In this document: positions 25,327-36,406 of the stretch, piece by piece
Layout: each line of letters begins with the position of its first letter
How positions within the stretch are numbered: position 1 is the first letter of the stretch
DNA from: Rhizobium acidisoli
GTDB lineage: Bacteria; Pseudomonadota; Alphaproteobacteria; Rhizobiales; Rhizobiaceae
Reading direction: 5' to 3'
DNA: 64,000 bases
Assembly (NCBI RefSeq): GCF_002531755.2
Contig: NZ_CP034998.1
Location: forward strand, 1,984,001 to 2,048,000
Notes under the pieces: generated by a model
Database searches by the model: none
What the model saw: only the letters and a program-made list of their open reading frames with translations
Told to the model about the DNA's origin: nothing
Translations under genes and position numbers: made by a program

Positions 25327-26169
25327 TCATGCCGCTTGCGGGGCCAGTTCGCCTTCGTCGTGCATTTCAATGGCGGCAAGCGCCGGCACGCTGCTGGCGA
25401 GCGCCCGCCAGGTGATCAGTTCGAAAGTGCCATCCTCATGCTCGGCAACAGCCGTGCAGCTTTCCACCCAATCGCCCGTATTGATGTAGCGGATGCCGTC
25501 CATGTCCTGGATGATGGCATGATGGATGTGTCCGCAGATGACGCCGTCGGCACCGTTTTTGCGGGCTTCCTCCGCCACGACACGCTCGAACTCGCCGATG
25601 AAGTTGACGGCATGTTTGACCTGCAGCTTCGCCCAGGCCGAAAACGACCAGTAGGGCATGCCGAGACGGCGGCGCACGGCCGCCAGCAGGAGGTTGATGC
25701 GGATCGCCGTATCGTAGGCCCAGTCGCCGAGATAGGCGAGCAGACGGGCGTTGCGGACGACGACGTCGAATTCGTCGCCGTGCAGGATCAGATATTTCTT
25801 GCCGTCGGCGCCGTCATGCATCATCCGCTCGACCACCTCGATGCCGCCGAAATGCATGCCCGGGAAGTCGCGCAGAAATTCGTCGTGATTGCCGGGAATA
25901 TAGACGACGCGCGTGCCCTTGCGCGCCTTGCGCAACAGCTTCTGGACGACGTCGTTGCAGACCTGCGGCCAGTACCAGCTGCGCTTCAGGCGCCAGCCGT
26001 CGACGATGTCGCCGACAAGCACGATCGTATCGGCCTCGTGGTGGCGCAGGAAATCCAGGAGGAAATCAGCCTTCGCGGCCTTCGAGCCGAGATGGACATC
26101 GGAAATGAAGAGCGTGCGGAAATGTCTGGGTTCCATCATGTCTATCACGAGCTGTCGCTCATGCCCCAT
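25327..26169 (-). CDS. LpxH-like metallophosphoesterase (UDP-2,3-diacylglucosamine diphosphatase family)
   Basis: A 280-residue calcineurin-type phosphoesterase. Metal-binding motifs are in order: FISDVHLGS (D-x-H), VLVGDIVDGWRL (GD), YIPGNHDEFLR (GNHD), LILHGDEFD (H near 128) and ICGHIHHA (GHxH). The family COG2908 includes LpxH, which cleaves UDP-2,3-diacylglucosamine to lipid X in lipid A synthesis, but several rhizobial members of about 280 residues are uncharacterised. There is no lpx neighbour. A later start at 26139 (MMEPRHFR) is possible. Confidence 0.85.
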   Translation of the reverse strand: MGHERQLVIDMMEPRHFRTLFISDVHLGSKAAKADFLLDFLRHHEADTIVLVGDIVDGWRLKRSWYWPQVCNDVVQKLLRKARKGTRVVYIPGNHDEFLRDFPGMHFGGIEVVERMMHDGADGKKYLILHGDEFDVVVRNARLLAYLGDWAYDTAIRINLLLAAVRRRLGMPYWSFSAWAKLQVKHAVNFIGEFERVVAEEARKNGADGVICGHIHHAIIQDMDGIRYINTGDWVESCTAVAEHEDGTFELITWRALASSVPALAAIEMHDEGELAPQAA

Positions 26170-26356
26170 CTTTCATCTAGCCTTCCAAAACCAGACTCGT
26201 GTTTCAGGAAGATGACAAGTTGGGGAAAAGCCCCGCAAAGCCGGTGTTACGCAGGCAGGTTGCGTGCCCTGGCTGCACCCTCGCGGCAATATTGCTCTCT
26301 CCATCAAGCGCGTTCATGATGACGGCGATTCCATATCCGACAATGCGGGATGGCTG

Positions 26357-27106
26357 ATGCGTCTCTTTCTCGTTCGCCACGGCGAATCTCTCGGCAACCT
26401 CAACGAACAGGCCTATCGCCAATTCGGCGATCACAACGTGCCGCTGACTGAGTGGGGCCATCGCCAGGCGGTGGAAGCCGGCAGCGCCATCGCCTCCTAT
26501 TTGAAGGCATTGCCGGGTGCGGATTTCGGCAAGCTGCAGATCTGGTACTCGCCATTCCTCAGGACGCGACAGAGCAAGGATGCCTTGCTCACAGCCTTGC
26601 CGGAAAGCTTCGTCGGCGAGATCCGGGAGGATTACCTGCTGCGCGAGCAGGATTTCGGTCTTTTCACCGAAATCTATGACCACGCCGAACAGAAGCAGAA
26701 ATTTCCCGAAGAATTCGAAAAATGGGCGAGGCTGCGCAGCAACAGCGGCAAGTTCTACGCCCGGCCGCCGGACGGCGAGAGCCGGGCGGATGTAGCCCAG
26801 CGCGTGCGCCTCTTCCTCCAGACCGTCATGCGCGACGCCGAAAACAGCAGCCACAACGTGGTGATCGTCGGCCATGGCGTCACCAACCGGGCCGTCGAAA
26901 TGAATTTTCTGCACCGCCCCGTCGAGTGGTTCGAGCGTTCCGACAACCCGGGAAATGCCGATATCACCCTGATCGAGGGGACTCGCCTGCAAGGATACGC
27001 GTCGATCCTGCTGCACCAGGCCGCCGACCGGCAGCCCGGACAGGAAAATGAACTGCGCGACGCCTATGGCGCCGACGTGACGATCACGCCAAAACCTGGC
27101 GGGTAG
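26357..27106 (+). CDS. histidine phosphatase (phosphoglycerate mutase-like)
   Basis: A 249-residue protein from ATG 26357. The catalytic RHG motif is in MRLFLVRHGESLGN at the very N-terminus; the second histidine lies in VVIVGHGVTNRAVEM (near residue 174). Arg of the phosphate pocket is in SPFLRTRQSKDALL. A large insertion of about 60 residues between them is longer than in SixA-type proteins. The branch contains phosphatases of unknown substrate. Frame-open residues upstream of 26357 look non-coding. Confidence 0.87.
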   Translation: MRLFLVRHGESLGNLNEQAYRQFGDHNVPLTEWGHRQAVEAGSAIASYLKALPGADFGKLQIWYSPFLRTRQSKDALLTALPESFVGEIREDYLLREQDFGLFTEIYDHAEQKQKFPEEFEKWARLRSNSGKFYARPPDGESRADVAQRVRLFLQTVMRDAENSSHNVVIVGHGVTNRAVEMNFLHRPVEWFERSDNPGNADITLIEGTRLQGYASILLHQAADRQPGQENELRDAYGADVTITPKPGG

Positions 27107-27148
27107 GTCTCCGGCGGATCACGCGAGGCAACCCGCCAACTCTTCATC

Positions 27149-30100
27149 TTAGGTCGGCGACGTCGCCGTTGCCGGTTCCTGCCCGGCCGGCGCCTCCTCG
27201 TTCACGGTCTCCGGCCGCTTCGTCCTCAACAGACGCAGCACGAAGACGAAGAAGACGGGAACGAAGAAGATCGCCAGCACCGTCGCCGAGATCATGCCGC
27301 CGAGCACGCCGGTGCCGATCGCATTCTGGCTGGCAGCACTTGGCCCGGTGGCAATCGCCAGAGGCACCACGCCCAAGGTGAAGGCGAGCGAGGTCATGAT
27401 GATCGGCCGAAAGCGCAGGCGAGCGCCTTCGATCGCGGCATCCATCAGCGATTTGCCCTCGGCAAAGCCGTCCTTGGCGAATTCGACGATCAGGATGGCG
27501 TTCTTCGCCGAGAGACCGATGATCGCGATCAGGCCGACCTTGAAGTAGATGTCGTTGGACATGTCGCGGCTCATCACCGCGAGCACGCAGCCGATGACCC
27601 CGAGCGGCACGACCAGCATCACCGACAGCGGGATCGACCAGCTCTCGTATAGCCCCGACAGCAGCAGGAAGACGAAAAGGATGCTGAGGCCGAAGAGGAA
27701 CGGTGCCTGCGATCCCGATTTGAGCTCCTCCAGCGACTGGCCGGTCCATTCGAAGCCGAAACCGTCGGGAAGCTCGGAGGCCAGCCGTTCCATTTCGACA
27801 ATCGCCGCGCCCGATGAATATCCCGGCGCCGGAGCGCCCGAAATGCGAACGGAGGGATAGCCGTTGTAACCGACGATCTGTGCCGGCCCCTTCTGCCACT
27901 CGGCGACCGCGAAGGATGAGAGCGGCACCATGCCGCCGCTCGCATTGCGGACGTTTAAGCTTCATCAGGTCTTCGGCCTGAAGCCTGCTCTTGTCCTGCG
28001 CCTGCACGATGACGCGCTGCATGCGGCCGGAGTTCGGGAAGTCGTTGACGTAACTCGAGCCGAGATTGGCGGTGATCGTGCTGTTGATGTCGGCGAAGGC
28101 GACGCCGAAAGTATTGGCCTTTTCGCGATCGATGACGAGCACCAGCTGGGCCGAATCCGGCATGCCTTCCGGCCGGATCCCGGCGATGATGGGGTTCCCG
28201 GATGCCTTGCCGAGCAGCATTCCCGCCGCCTCGGTCAGTGCCGCCTGGTCCTTGCCCCCACGATCCTGCAGGCGGAAGGTGAAGCCGTTGGTGGTGCCGA
28301 AGCCTTCGATCGGCGGCGGCGACAGCGCGAAGGAGGTCGCGTCCTTCAACGCGAACAGCTGCATGTTGACGCGATTGGAGATCTCCTGCACCGAATTGCC
28401 GGCGCCGCGTTCGGCCCAGTCCTTGAGGGTGACGAAGACCAGGGCGGCATTCGGCCCCTGCCCCGAAAAGCTGAAGCCCTGGATCGCGACGACGTTGGCA
28501 ACCGCCGGCTCATTCTTGAAGATCGCCTCGATGCTTTCGAGCGAGGCGACCGTGCGGTTGCGGCTCGCCTCAGGCGGCCCCTGCACGTCGACGATCAGGA
28601 AGCCCTGGTCTTCATCCGGCACGAAGCTGCTCGGCAGGTTGACGAAGAGATAGCCGAGGCCGACGACGAGCGCGATATAGACCGCCATGACCCGCCAGGA
28701 ACGCTTGGCCAGTCCCTCGACCGTGCGGGCATAACGGCTGGTCAGTCGGTCGAAGTTGCGGTTGAACCAGCCGGCGATGCCCTTCTTCTCGTGATGGCCC
28801 TTGATCGGCTTCAGGAAGGTGGCGCAGAGCGCCGGCGTCAGCGACAGCGCCAGGAAGGCGGAAAACAGGATGGAGACGACCATCGTCAGGCTGAACTGGC
28901 GGTAGATGATGCCGGTCGAGCCCGGGAAGAATGCCATCGGCACGAAGACGCAGGAAAGCACCAGCGTGATGCCGAGGATTGCGCCGGTGATCTGCCGCAT
29001 CGCCTTCTTGGTCGCCTCCTTCGGCGACAGCCCTTCCACCGCCATCAGCCGCTCGACGTTTTCGACCACGACGATGGCGTCATCGACCAGAATGCCGATG
29101 GCAAGCACCATCGCAAACATCGTCAGCACGTTGATCGAGAAGCCGGCGGCAAACATCACCGCAAGCGTGCCGAGCAGCGCGACGGGCACGACTAGTGTCG
29201 GAATGATGGTGTAGCGGAAGCTCTGCAGGAAGACGAGCATGACGATGAAGACGAGTGCGACGGCTTCTGCGAGCGTATGCGCCACCTTTTCGATCGATGC
29301 CGAGACGAACGGGCTGGTGTCGTAGGGAACGGAATATTCGACGCCGTCGGGGAAGAAGCGCGACAGCTCCTCCATCTTCGCCTTGACCAGATTGGACGTG
29401 TTGACGGCATTGCCGGTCGACGACAGCTGGATGGCGATGGCCGCGCTCGGTTGTCCGTTCAGCCGGGTGGAGAAGCTGTAGCTCTCGCTACCCTCCTCGA
29501 TCCGTGCGACGTCGCGCAGCCGGACATTCGACCCGTCGGCATTGGCGCGCAGCACGATGTCGCCGAACTCCTTGCTGTCGGTCAACTGCCCCTTGACAAG
29601 CACCGTCGCCGTCAGGTCCTGCGAGATCGGATTGGGTGCTGCGCCGATCTGGCCCGCCGCCACCTGGGCATTCTGCGCCGAAATCGCCGCGCTGATGTCG
29701 GATGCCGTCAGATTCAGGCCTACCATCTTGTCGGGATCGATCCAGATACGCATCGCCCGCTGCGAGGCAAACAGCTGCGCGCGGCCGACGCCGTCAAGAC
29801 GGCGCAATTCCCCGATGACGTTTCTGTTGAGATAATCGCCGAGCGCCACCTCGTCGGTCTTCCCGTCCGTCGACGTCAGCGAGATGAACATCAGGAAGCC
29901 GGACGACGCCTCCTCGACCGTGATGCCCTGATCCTTGACGGATTGCGGCAGCCGCGGCTCGACACGGCGGATGGCATTCTGAACGTCGACGGACGCCTGG
30001 TCGATATCCGTGCCCGCCGCGAAGGTCGCGGTGATCGTCATCGCGCCCGAGGTGTCGGAGGTCGATTCGAAATAGGAAAGGTGCTCGACCCCGTTCAGCT

Positions 30101-30302
30101 CTTCCTCGATCTGGCGGGTGACGCCCTGATAGATGTCTTGCGGCGATGCGCCGGGATAGCTGGTGGTGATGCTGAGTTGCGGCGGCGCGACCTTCGGATA
30201 TTGGGCGACCGGCAGGAACGGCAGCGCGATCAGGCCGGCGATGGAGATGAAGATCGCAAAGACCCAGGCCAAGATCGGGCGATCGATAAAGAAACGTGCC
30301 AT
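27149..30302 (-). pseudogene. RND efflux pump inner-membrane subunit (AcrB/HAE1 family), frameshifted
   Basis: From 30302 the frame encodes a normal HAE1 pump: MARFFIDRPILAWVFAI, FAAGTDIDQASVDVQN, the ILVDDAIVVVENVERLM helix with the proton-relay Asp-Asp, and porter domains up to LQAEDLMKL. At the AAA run at 27954-27956 the frame shifts. Removing one A restores [16 protein letters not shown] and joins the open frame that runs to the stop at 27149 with all remaining AcrB features ([46 protein letters not shown]). The repaired protein would be about 1050 residues. Without repair the pump is missing its C-terminal quarter. Either a recent mutation or a base-calling error. acrA-like gene lies 5 bp upstream. 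Confidence 0.88.
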
Positions 30303-30307
30303 CGATC

Positions 30308-31486
30308 CTACTCCGGCTCCTTGGCGTCACCGGACGCGACTTCGCCACTGCGCCACTCCTCAGGCGCGACCTTGGCGCCCGGCTGCAGTTTCTGCACGCC
30401 GTCGACGACCAGGCGTTCGCCTGCGGACAAGCCGCTTTCGACCACCCATTCATTGCCGGAGGATTGACTGAGCTCGACATCGCGCGGTTGCGCCACGTCT
30501 CCCTGCTCGACGACATAGACCTGCGCCTTGCCATCGGCCGCGCGGATAACGGCGCGTTGCGGGATGAGGATCGCCTTCTCGCGGACGGCCTGCTCGATGC
30601 GGACCCTGACGTAGAGACCCGGCAGCAGATCGCCTTTGGGATTGGGGAATTCGCCGCGCAGTGTGACCTGGCCGGTGGTCGTATCGACACTGGCGCTGCG
30701 GAATAGCAGCTTTCCGGATTGGCCATAGACCGTGCCGTCGTCGAAGACCAGCTTGATGTCGGCCTTCCCGGCTTCCGTCGAGGCGAGGCTGCCGTTCTCG
30801 ACCGCCCGCTTCAGCGCCAGCAAGTCGCCGGAGGATTGCGTGAAATCGGCATAGACGGGGTCGATCTGCTGGATCATCGCCAGCGCATCGCCGGCATCAG
30901 CCGTCACCAGCGCGCCCTCGGTGACCAGCGCACCGCCGATGATGCCTGATATCGGTGCCCGGACTTCGGTATAGCCGAGATTGATTTTCGCTTCGTCGAG
31001 TGCGGCCTGCGCCAGCGCGACATCGGCATCGGCCTGGGCAAGGGCGACGGCTGCCGCATCATATTCGACCCCGCTTGCGACATCGCGGTCACGCAGCGAT
31101 TTCTGGCGCTCCAGCTGCTGGCGGGCATTCAACTGCGTCGCCTTGGCACGCTCGAGGCTTGCTTCGGCGCTTGCGACGCGAACCCGAAACAGAGCCGGAT
31201 CGATCCGATAGAGCACGTCGCCCTGCTGAACCAGACTGCCCTGCTCGAAGACCCGTTCCTGCAGGATGCCGGAAACCCTGGCCCGCACCTCCGAAACCCG
31301 CGTCGCGGCAATGCGCCCGGGCAATTCGCTGACAACGGGAACCGGACGCGCGTCGAGCGTCAGCACGCTGACGGCAGCGGGCGGCATGGCGCCGCCTTCC
31401 TGCGCGTAAGCCGGCAGGCCGGCGAAGAGCAGCAGCGCCAGCATTAGCGCGCAACGCAATGATTTCGTATGAAAAAGCATGTTCAT
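30308..31486 (-). CDS. RND efflux periplasmic adaptor (AcrA/MexA family)
   Basis: A 392-residue membrane-fusion protein. I start at ATG 31486 because CAGGAAGG lies upstream; the frame is open to 31525. The signal peptide is RCALMLALLLFAGLPAYAQ. The hairpin and lipoyl halves are visible (ARVSGILQERVFEQGSLVQQGDVLYRID and INLGYTEVRAPISGIIGGALV), followed by beta-barrel and membrane-proximal domains. No lipobox. It links the inner-membrane pump to an outer-membrane channel, which is not encoded here, so a TolC-like protein from elsewhere must serve. Confidence 0.93.
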   Translation of the reverse strand: MNMLFHTKSLRCALMLALLLFAGLPAYAQEGGAMPPAAVSVLTLDARPVPVVSELPGRIAATRVSEVRARVSGILQERVFEQGSLVQQGDVLYRIDPALFRVRVASAEASLERAKATQLNARQQLERQKSLRDRDVASGVEYDAAAVALAQADADVALAQAALDEAKINLGYTEVRAPISGIIGGALVTEGALVTADAGDALAMIQQIDPVYADFTQSSGDLLALKRAVENGSLASTEAGKADIKLVFDDGTVYGQSGKLLFRSASVDTTTGQVTLRGEFPNPKGDLLPGLYVRVRIEQAVREKAILIPQRAVIRAADGKAQVYVVEQGDVAQPRDVELSQSSGNEWVVESGLSAGERLVVDGVQKLQPGAKVAPEEWRSGEVASGDAKEPE

Positions 31487-31587
31487 AAGCCTTCCTGATG
31501 GTCCCGCTGAGGTCCAAAAAAGCACAGCCCGCCGAAATGACGTTCGGCGGGCCTCCTGAGCCCTGAGATAGTCGATCTTTTTTCGCT

Positions 31588-31615
31588 TTGCAAGATACCT
31601 ACCGGTTGGTATGAT
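31588..31615 (+). promoter_or_regulatory. promoter with overlapping palindromic operator for the TetR gene
   Basis: Candidate -35 TTGCAA (31588-31593) and -10 TATGAT (31610-31615) with a 16-bp spacer read toward the TetR gene. The spacer is filled by ATACCTACCGGTTGGTAT (31595-31612), an 18-bp palindrome with a single mismatched pair. Such placement would let the regulator block its own promoter and possibly the divergent efflux operon. Confidence 0.7.
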
Positions 31616-31719
31616 AGTGACCTCACCTTTCGAGGCGACGTAGCCCCGCGGTCCCGGGAGTGATACTCATTCCCTCCGGTCTCCCCGTCACGAATCTCAT
31701 CCCGAATACAGGTCATGCA

Positions 31720-32286
31720 TTGGTAGATAGCCCCCGCAACAGAAAGAAACAGCCGGATGTCGTGCGGCAGGCTCTCCTCGATTGCGCCACCCGGCTGGCG
31801 CTGGAGCATGGTCTGGCCGCCGTCAGCCTGCAGGCGGTCGCCAGTGCCGCCGGCGTCACCAAGGGAGGTCTGTTTCACCATTTCCCGAATAAACAGGCGC
31901 TCGTGAAGGCCGTCTTCGACGGCATGATGGAAAGCTTCGACCGCGAGATCGATGAAGAACTGGAAAGGGATAGCGGCGGCCACGGCACATTCACCCGCGC
32001 CTATGTCCGCACCCTGTTTGCCGACCGCGCCCTCAACAGCAGCCCGTGGTCGGCGCAGACCATGACCGTGCTTGCCGACCCCTACTCCAAGAACCTCTGG
32101 CACAAATGGATCAATGACCGACTTGTCAGGCACGCAGGAACCGACGCCGGAACGCGGCTCGAGATCGTTCGCCTGGCGGCGGACGGGGCCTGGCTGGCCC
32201 ACGTCCTCGGGCCGGACGACCACACAGATTCCGGCGATACCGCTGTACTGAAGGAACTGATCGAACTCACGAGACGCGACAAGTAG
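31720..32286 (+). CDS. TetR/AcrR-family transcriptional regulator
   Basis: A protein of about 188 residues divergent from the efflux operon. The N-terminal helix-turn-helix is clear: VSLQAVASAAGVTKGGLFHHFPNKQALVKAVF. The C-terminal ligand domain (GTFTRAYVRTLFADRALNSS, LEIVRLAADGAWLAHVLG) is of the TetR_C type. By position it is the likely local repressor of the efflux genes and of itself. I prefer the TTG at 31720 (ACAGG upstream); the frame is open to a GTG at 31660, whose extra residues look unlike a TetR N-terminus. Confidence 0.9.
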   Translation: MVDSPRNRKKQPDVVRQALLDCATRLALEHGLAAVSLQAVASAAGVTKGGLFHHFPNKQALVKAVFDGMMESFDREIDEELERDSGGHGTFTRAYVRTLFADRALNSSPWSAQTMTVLADPYSKNLWHKWINDRLVRHAGTDAGTRLEIVRLAADGAWLAHVLGPDDHTDSGDTAVLKELIELTRRDK

Positions 32287-32386
32287 CCGACTTATCACCG
32301 GCTGGAGACATCGGCGGATAATGATGGCGCCGCGCGTTTAAGGCCAACGTGCGGCGGAGATTTCGATCTGTCGGTGGCGCTGCCCC

Positions 32387-33826
32387 TCAGGCAGCCCGCA
32401 CAGCCGCCAGCGGCTTCACATTCTGGTTCATGCGGAACAGGTTATTCGGATCGTAACGCCGCTTGATTTCGGCAAGCCGGGCGTAGTTGGCGCCGTAGGC
32501 CATTTCCACCCTATCGGCCTCGTCCTCGGGCATGAAGTTGATATAGGCGGTACCCACAGCATGCGGCTTGGTTGCCTCGAAGAGTTCGCGCGCCCAGCCG
32601 GTGCAGCTTGCATCCATCCCGGCCTCCCGCCAGCGCGCATGCACATTCATGACGAAGTGCGAACTGCGCTGCGGAAATGCGGTGGCTTCGGTGGCAATAC
32701 GGCCGGCCGCACCGCCGACATGGCCGACGAATACCTCGCATTCCGGTCCCGGCAGCTTGCGCACGGCGTTGAGCAGCACCTCGATCGTCGCATCCGAAAG
32801 CGAGGCAAAATCCTGGCTCTTCCAGTAATTGCGCGCACCTGGCGTTAGCAACGGATCAAATGCCTGCTGCCAGCCGGTGAACGGCACCGGACCAACGACA
32901 TCGGCAATCGGTTTTCCGATCGCTCGCAATCTTTCCGTCGCTTTTTCTCCCGCCGCGATATCTCCACAATAGCACATGGCGAGCACCACGACCTCCTTGC
33001 CGTGCCATTCGGCCGGAAGGAACGGCAGCGGCGGCGCCTGGCGCATCACAACCCAGCAGGTCAGTTCATCGGGTGCGGCTTCCAGCGCCTGCCGATATTC
33101 CCTCAGCACTCTCTCCGCGTCAGCGAAGGGATGTACGACCAGTCCGGCAAGAACATCGGAATGCAGCGGGTTGAGCTGGAACTCAAAGGAGGTGACGACG
33201 CCGAAATTGCCGCCGCCGCCGCGCAAGGCCCAGAAGAGGTCCGGCCTTTCCGTCTCGCTCGCCTTGACCAGCTCGCCATCGGCCGTCACTACATCGACCG
33301 AGACCAGATTGTCGATCGTCAGCCCGAATTTGCGGGTCAGCCAGCCAAAGCCGCCGCCAAGCGTCAGGCCGGCGATGCCGGTGGTGGAATTGATCCCGGT
33401 CGGCAGCACCAGCCCGAAGGTCAGCGTTTCCTGGTCGACATCGGCAAGCGTTGCACCGGGCTCGATCCGGGCGCGGCGCGTCTCAGGGTCGACCCGCACC
33501 GATTTCATCGCCGACAGGTCGATGACGACGCCGCCCTCGCAGACGGCGTTGCCGGCAATGCCGTGCCCACCGCCGCGCACCGAAACGAGCAGATCGTTGT
33601 CGCGAGCAAACTTTACCGCGCGCACGACATCGGCAGCACCGGCGCAACGCCCGATAAGCCCGGGCCGCCGGTCGATCATCGCATTCCAGATCGCCCGGGC
33701 CTCGTTGTAATCCATATCCTTGCTTGTCAGGAGCTTGCCGCGAAAACCGGCGGCAAACGCATCGATGGCCACATCATTGACCATCGTCTGCCCCTTTTGC
33801 AGGGTCGTCAGGTTCAAATTGTCCAT
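32387..33826 (-). CDS. FAD-binding oxidoreductase, berberine-bridge-enzyme type
   Basis: A 479-residue flavoprotein starting at ATG 33826 behind GGAGGAAATC. The PCMH FAD domain shows VSVRGGGHGIAGNAVCEGGVVIDL; the His in GGGHG is the usual site of covalent 8-alpha FAD attachment. GLTLGGGFGWLTRKFGLTIDNL is the second flavin motif. The C-terminal BBE segment is YDPNNLFRMNQNVKP. No signal peptide, so cytosolic. Relatives oxidise sugars, alkaloids or nicotine derivatives; the substrate is not predictable here. Confidence 0.92.
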   Translation of the reverse strand: MDNLNLTTLQKGQTMVNDVAIDAFAAGFRGKLLTSKDMDYNEARAIWNAMIDRRPGLIGRCAGAADVVRAVKFARDNDLLVSVRGGGHGIAGNAVCEGGVVIDLSAMKSVRVDPETRRARIEPGATLADVDQETLTFGLVLPTGINSTTGIAGLTLGGGFGWLTRKFGLTIDNLVSVDVVTADGELVKASETERPDLFWALRGGGGNFGVVTSFEFQLNPLHSDVLAGLVVHPFADAERVLREYRQALEAAPDELTCWVVMRQAPPLPFLPAEWHGKEVVVLAMCYCGDIAAGEKATERLRAIGKPIADVVGPVPFTGWQQAFDPLLTPGARNYWKSQDFASLSDATIEVLLNAVRKLPGPECEVFVGHVGGAAGRIATEATAFPQRSSHFVMNVHARWREAGMDASCTGWARELFEATKPHAVGTAYINFMPEDEADRVEMAYGANYARLAEIKRRYDPNNLFRMNQNVKPLAAVRAA

Positions 33827-34042
33827 GATTTCCTCCATGCGACCGGCGCCCCGCACCGTCGCGGCGGCATATTGCGCCTGCGGTGATCACCAAACAAGTT
33901 TTCCAAAAGGATTAGCTAATTGCCGCTGCAGCCACCGGAAGCCCGCCTCGCGAAAACTTCTCCCATCCCCCATTTCCATACTGTCGCCCGTATCCGATTG
34001 ATGTATGGAGGAACTTCAAAAAAGACGTGCACGGAGGCGGCA

Positions 34043-36355
34043 ATGGATCACCAGGAAAAATCCAAGACGGAAAAGAACCTGACAAGCGGCGATCTCGACG
34101 AGCAGGCGCTGTTCTTCCACCGCTATCCCCGCCCCGGCAAGCTGGAAATCCAGGCAACCAAGCCGCTCGGCAACCAGCGCGATCTGGCGCTCGCCTATTC
34201 GCCCGGCGTCGCCGCCCCTTGCCTTGCCATCCGCGACAATCCTGAGATGGCGGCCGAATATACCTCGCGCGCCAATCTCGTCGCCGTCATCTCGAACGGC
34301 ACCGCCGTGCTCGGCCTCGGCAATATCGGCCCGCTGGCCTCGAAGCCGGTGATGGAGGGCAAGGCCGTGCTCTTCAAGAAATTCGCCGGCATCGATGTCT
34401 TCGATATCGAAATCGACGCGGCAAGCGTCGAGCAGATGGTCTCGACCGTCTCCTCGCTGGAGCCGACCTTCGGCGGCATCAACCTCGAGGACATCAAGGC
34501 GCCCGAATGCTTCGAAGTCGAGCGGCGCCTGCGCGAAAAGATGAAGATCCCGGTCTTCCACGACGACCAGCACGGCACGGCGATCATCGTCGCCGCCGCG
34601 ATCCTGAACGGACTGGAACTCGCCGGCAAGGCGATCGAGAACGTTAAGATCGTCGCCTCAGGCGCCGGGGCCGCCGCCCTTGCCTGCCTCAACCTGCTTG
34701 TCATTCTCGGTGCAAAACGCGAAAACATCTGGGTCCACGATCTCGAAGGCCTCGTCTATGAGGGCCGCACCGAGCTGATGGACGAATGGAAATCCGTCTA
34801 TGCCCAGAAGAGCGACACGCGCACGCTCGCCGAAAATATCGGCGGCGCCGACGTCTTCCTCGGCCTGTCAGCCGCCGGCGTACTCAAGCCCGAACTGCTG
34901 GCGCAGATGGCCGACAAGCCGCTGATCATGGCGCTCGCCAATCCGACGCCCGAAATCATGCCCGATCTCGCACGTGCCGCCCGCCCCGACGCGATGATCT
35001 GCACCGGCCGCTCGGATTTCGCCAACCAGGTCAACAACGTCCTCTGCTTCCCCTATATCTTCCGCGGCGCGCTCGATTGCGGCGCCGAGACGATCAACGA
35101 GGAAATGAAGATGGCGGCCGTGCGCGCCATCGCCGCCCTTGCCCGCGAAGAGCCGTCCGATGTCGCCGCCCGCGCCTATTCCGGCGAAACCCCGGTCTTC
35201 GGCCCGGATTACCTGATCCCCTCGCCCTTCGATCCGCGCCTCATCCTGCGCATCGCGCCTGCAGTCGCCAAGGCCGCCGAACAGAGCGGCGTGGCGCGCC
35301 GCCCGATCCAGGATTTCGACGCCTATCTCGATCAGTTGAACCGCTTCGTCTTCCGCTCCGGCTTCGTCATGAAGCCGATCTTCACCGCGGCCAAGGCCGC
35401 CGAGCGTAAGCGCGTCATCTTCTCCGAAGGCGAGGACGAACGCGTGCTGCGCGCCGCCCAGGTACTGCTTGAGGAAGGCCTTGCCGATCCCATCCTGATT
35501 GGCCGCCCGCAGGTCATCGAGACGCGCCTGAAGCGCTACGGCCTGCGCATCCGGCCGCTGCAGGATTTCGAGGTCATCAATCCGGAAGACGATCCGCGCT
35601 TCCGCGAATATGTCGATCTCTATTTCTCCCTCGTCGGCCGCCGCGGCGTCATCCCGGAGGCCGCCCGCACCATCGTGCGTACCAATACCACCGTCATCGG
35701 CGCGCTGGCGCTGAGGCGCGGCGAGGCCGATGCGCTGATCTGCGGTCTGGAAGGCCGCTATGAAAAGCATCTGCGCGATGTCCGCCAGATCATCGGCAAG
35801 CGCAAGAATGTCCGCGATTTCTCAGCCCTCAGCCTGATGATCTCGCAGCGCGGCGCCACCTTCTTCACCGACACCTACGTCACCTTCAATCCCAGCGCCG
35901 AGGAAGTTGCCGAGGCAACGGTGCTGGCGGCCGAAGAAATCCGCCGTTTCGGCATCACCCCGCGCGCTGCCCTCGTCTCGCACTCCAACTTCGGCTCTCG
36001 CGAATCCGAAAGCGCCACGAAGATGCGCAACGCCCTGCAGCTGGTGCGCGAGACCGCCCCAGATCTCGAGGTCGACGGCGAAATGCATGGCGAAAGCGCC
36101 ATCACCGAGGCACTGCGCAAGCGCGTCATGCCGGATACGACGCTGCACGACGAGGCGAACCTGCTGGTCTTCCCGAACCTCGACGCCGCCAACATCACGC
36201 TCGGCGTCGTCAAGTCGATGACCGACGGCCTGCATGTCGGCCCGATCCTGCTCGGCACCGCCCTGCCCGCCCACATCCTGGCGCCTTCGGTCACCTCCCG
36301 CGGCGTCGTCAACATGGCCGCCCTCGCCGTGGTCGAGGCATCGCAGCCGGCGTAA
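34043..36355 (+). CDS. dme: NAD(P)-dependent malic enzyme, DME type
   Basis: A 770-residue two-part enzyme. The N-terminal malic-enzyme half (about 1-440) has [55 protein letters not shown] and the nucleotide fold [16 protein letters not shown]. The C-terminal half (about 450-770) is a phosphotransacetylase-like domain ([36 protein letters not shown]) typical of rhizobial malic enzymes and thought to be regulatory. Length and N-terminal sequence fit S. meliloti DME, which supplies pyruvate from malate during growth on C4-dicarboxylates and in nitrogen-fixing bacteroids, better than TME. ATG 34043 has GGAGG upstream. Confidence 0.9.
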   Translation: MDHQEKSKTEKNLTSGDLDEQALFFHRYPRPGKLEIQATKPLGNQRDLALAYSPGVAAPCLAIRDNPEMAAEYTSRANLVAVISNGTAVLGLGNIGPLASKPVMEGKAVLFKKFAGIDVFDIEIDAASVEQMVSTVSSLEPTFGGINLEDIKAPECFEVERRLREKMKIPVFHDDQHGTAIIVAAAILNGLELAGKAIENVKIVASGAGAAALACLNLLVILGAKRENIWVHDLEGLVYEGRTELMDEWKSVYAQKSDTRTLAENIGGADVFLGLSAAGVLKPELLAQMADKPLIMALANPTPEIMPDLARAARPDAMICTGRSDFANQVNNVLCFPYIFRGALDCGAETINEEMKMAAVRAIAALAREEPSDVAARAYSGETPVFGPDYLIPSPFDPRLILRIAPAVAKAAEQSGVARRPIQDFDAYLDQLNRFVFRSGFVMKPIFTAAKAAERKRVIFSEGEDERVLRAAQVLLEEGLADPILIGRPQVIETRLKRYGLRIRPLQDFEVINPEDDPRFREYVDLYFSLVGRRGVIPEAARTIVRTNTTVIGALALRRGEADALICGLEGRYEKHLRDVRQIIGKRKNVRDFSALSLMISQRGATFFTDTYVTFNPSAEEVAEATVLAAEEIRRFGITPRAALVSHSNFGSRESESATKMRNALQLVRETAPDLEVDGEMHGESAITEALRKRVMPDTTLHDEANLLVFPNLDAANITLGVVKSMTDGLHVGPILLGTALPAHILAPSVTSRGVVNMAALAVVEASQPA

Positions 36356-36406
36356 GCCGGTTGCCGGCCGAGCAACGACATGCGCCTGAAACCGGCCAGC
36401 ACCGTA

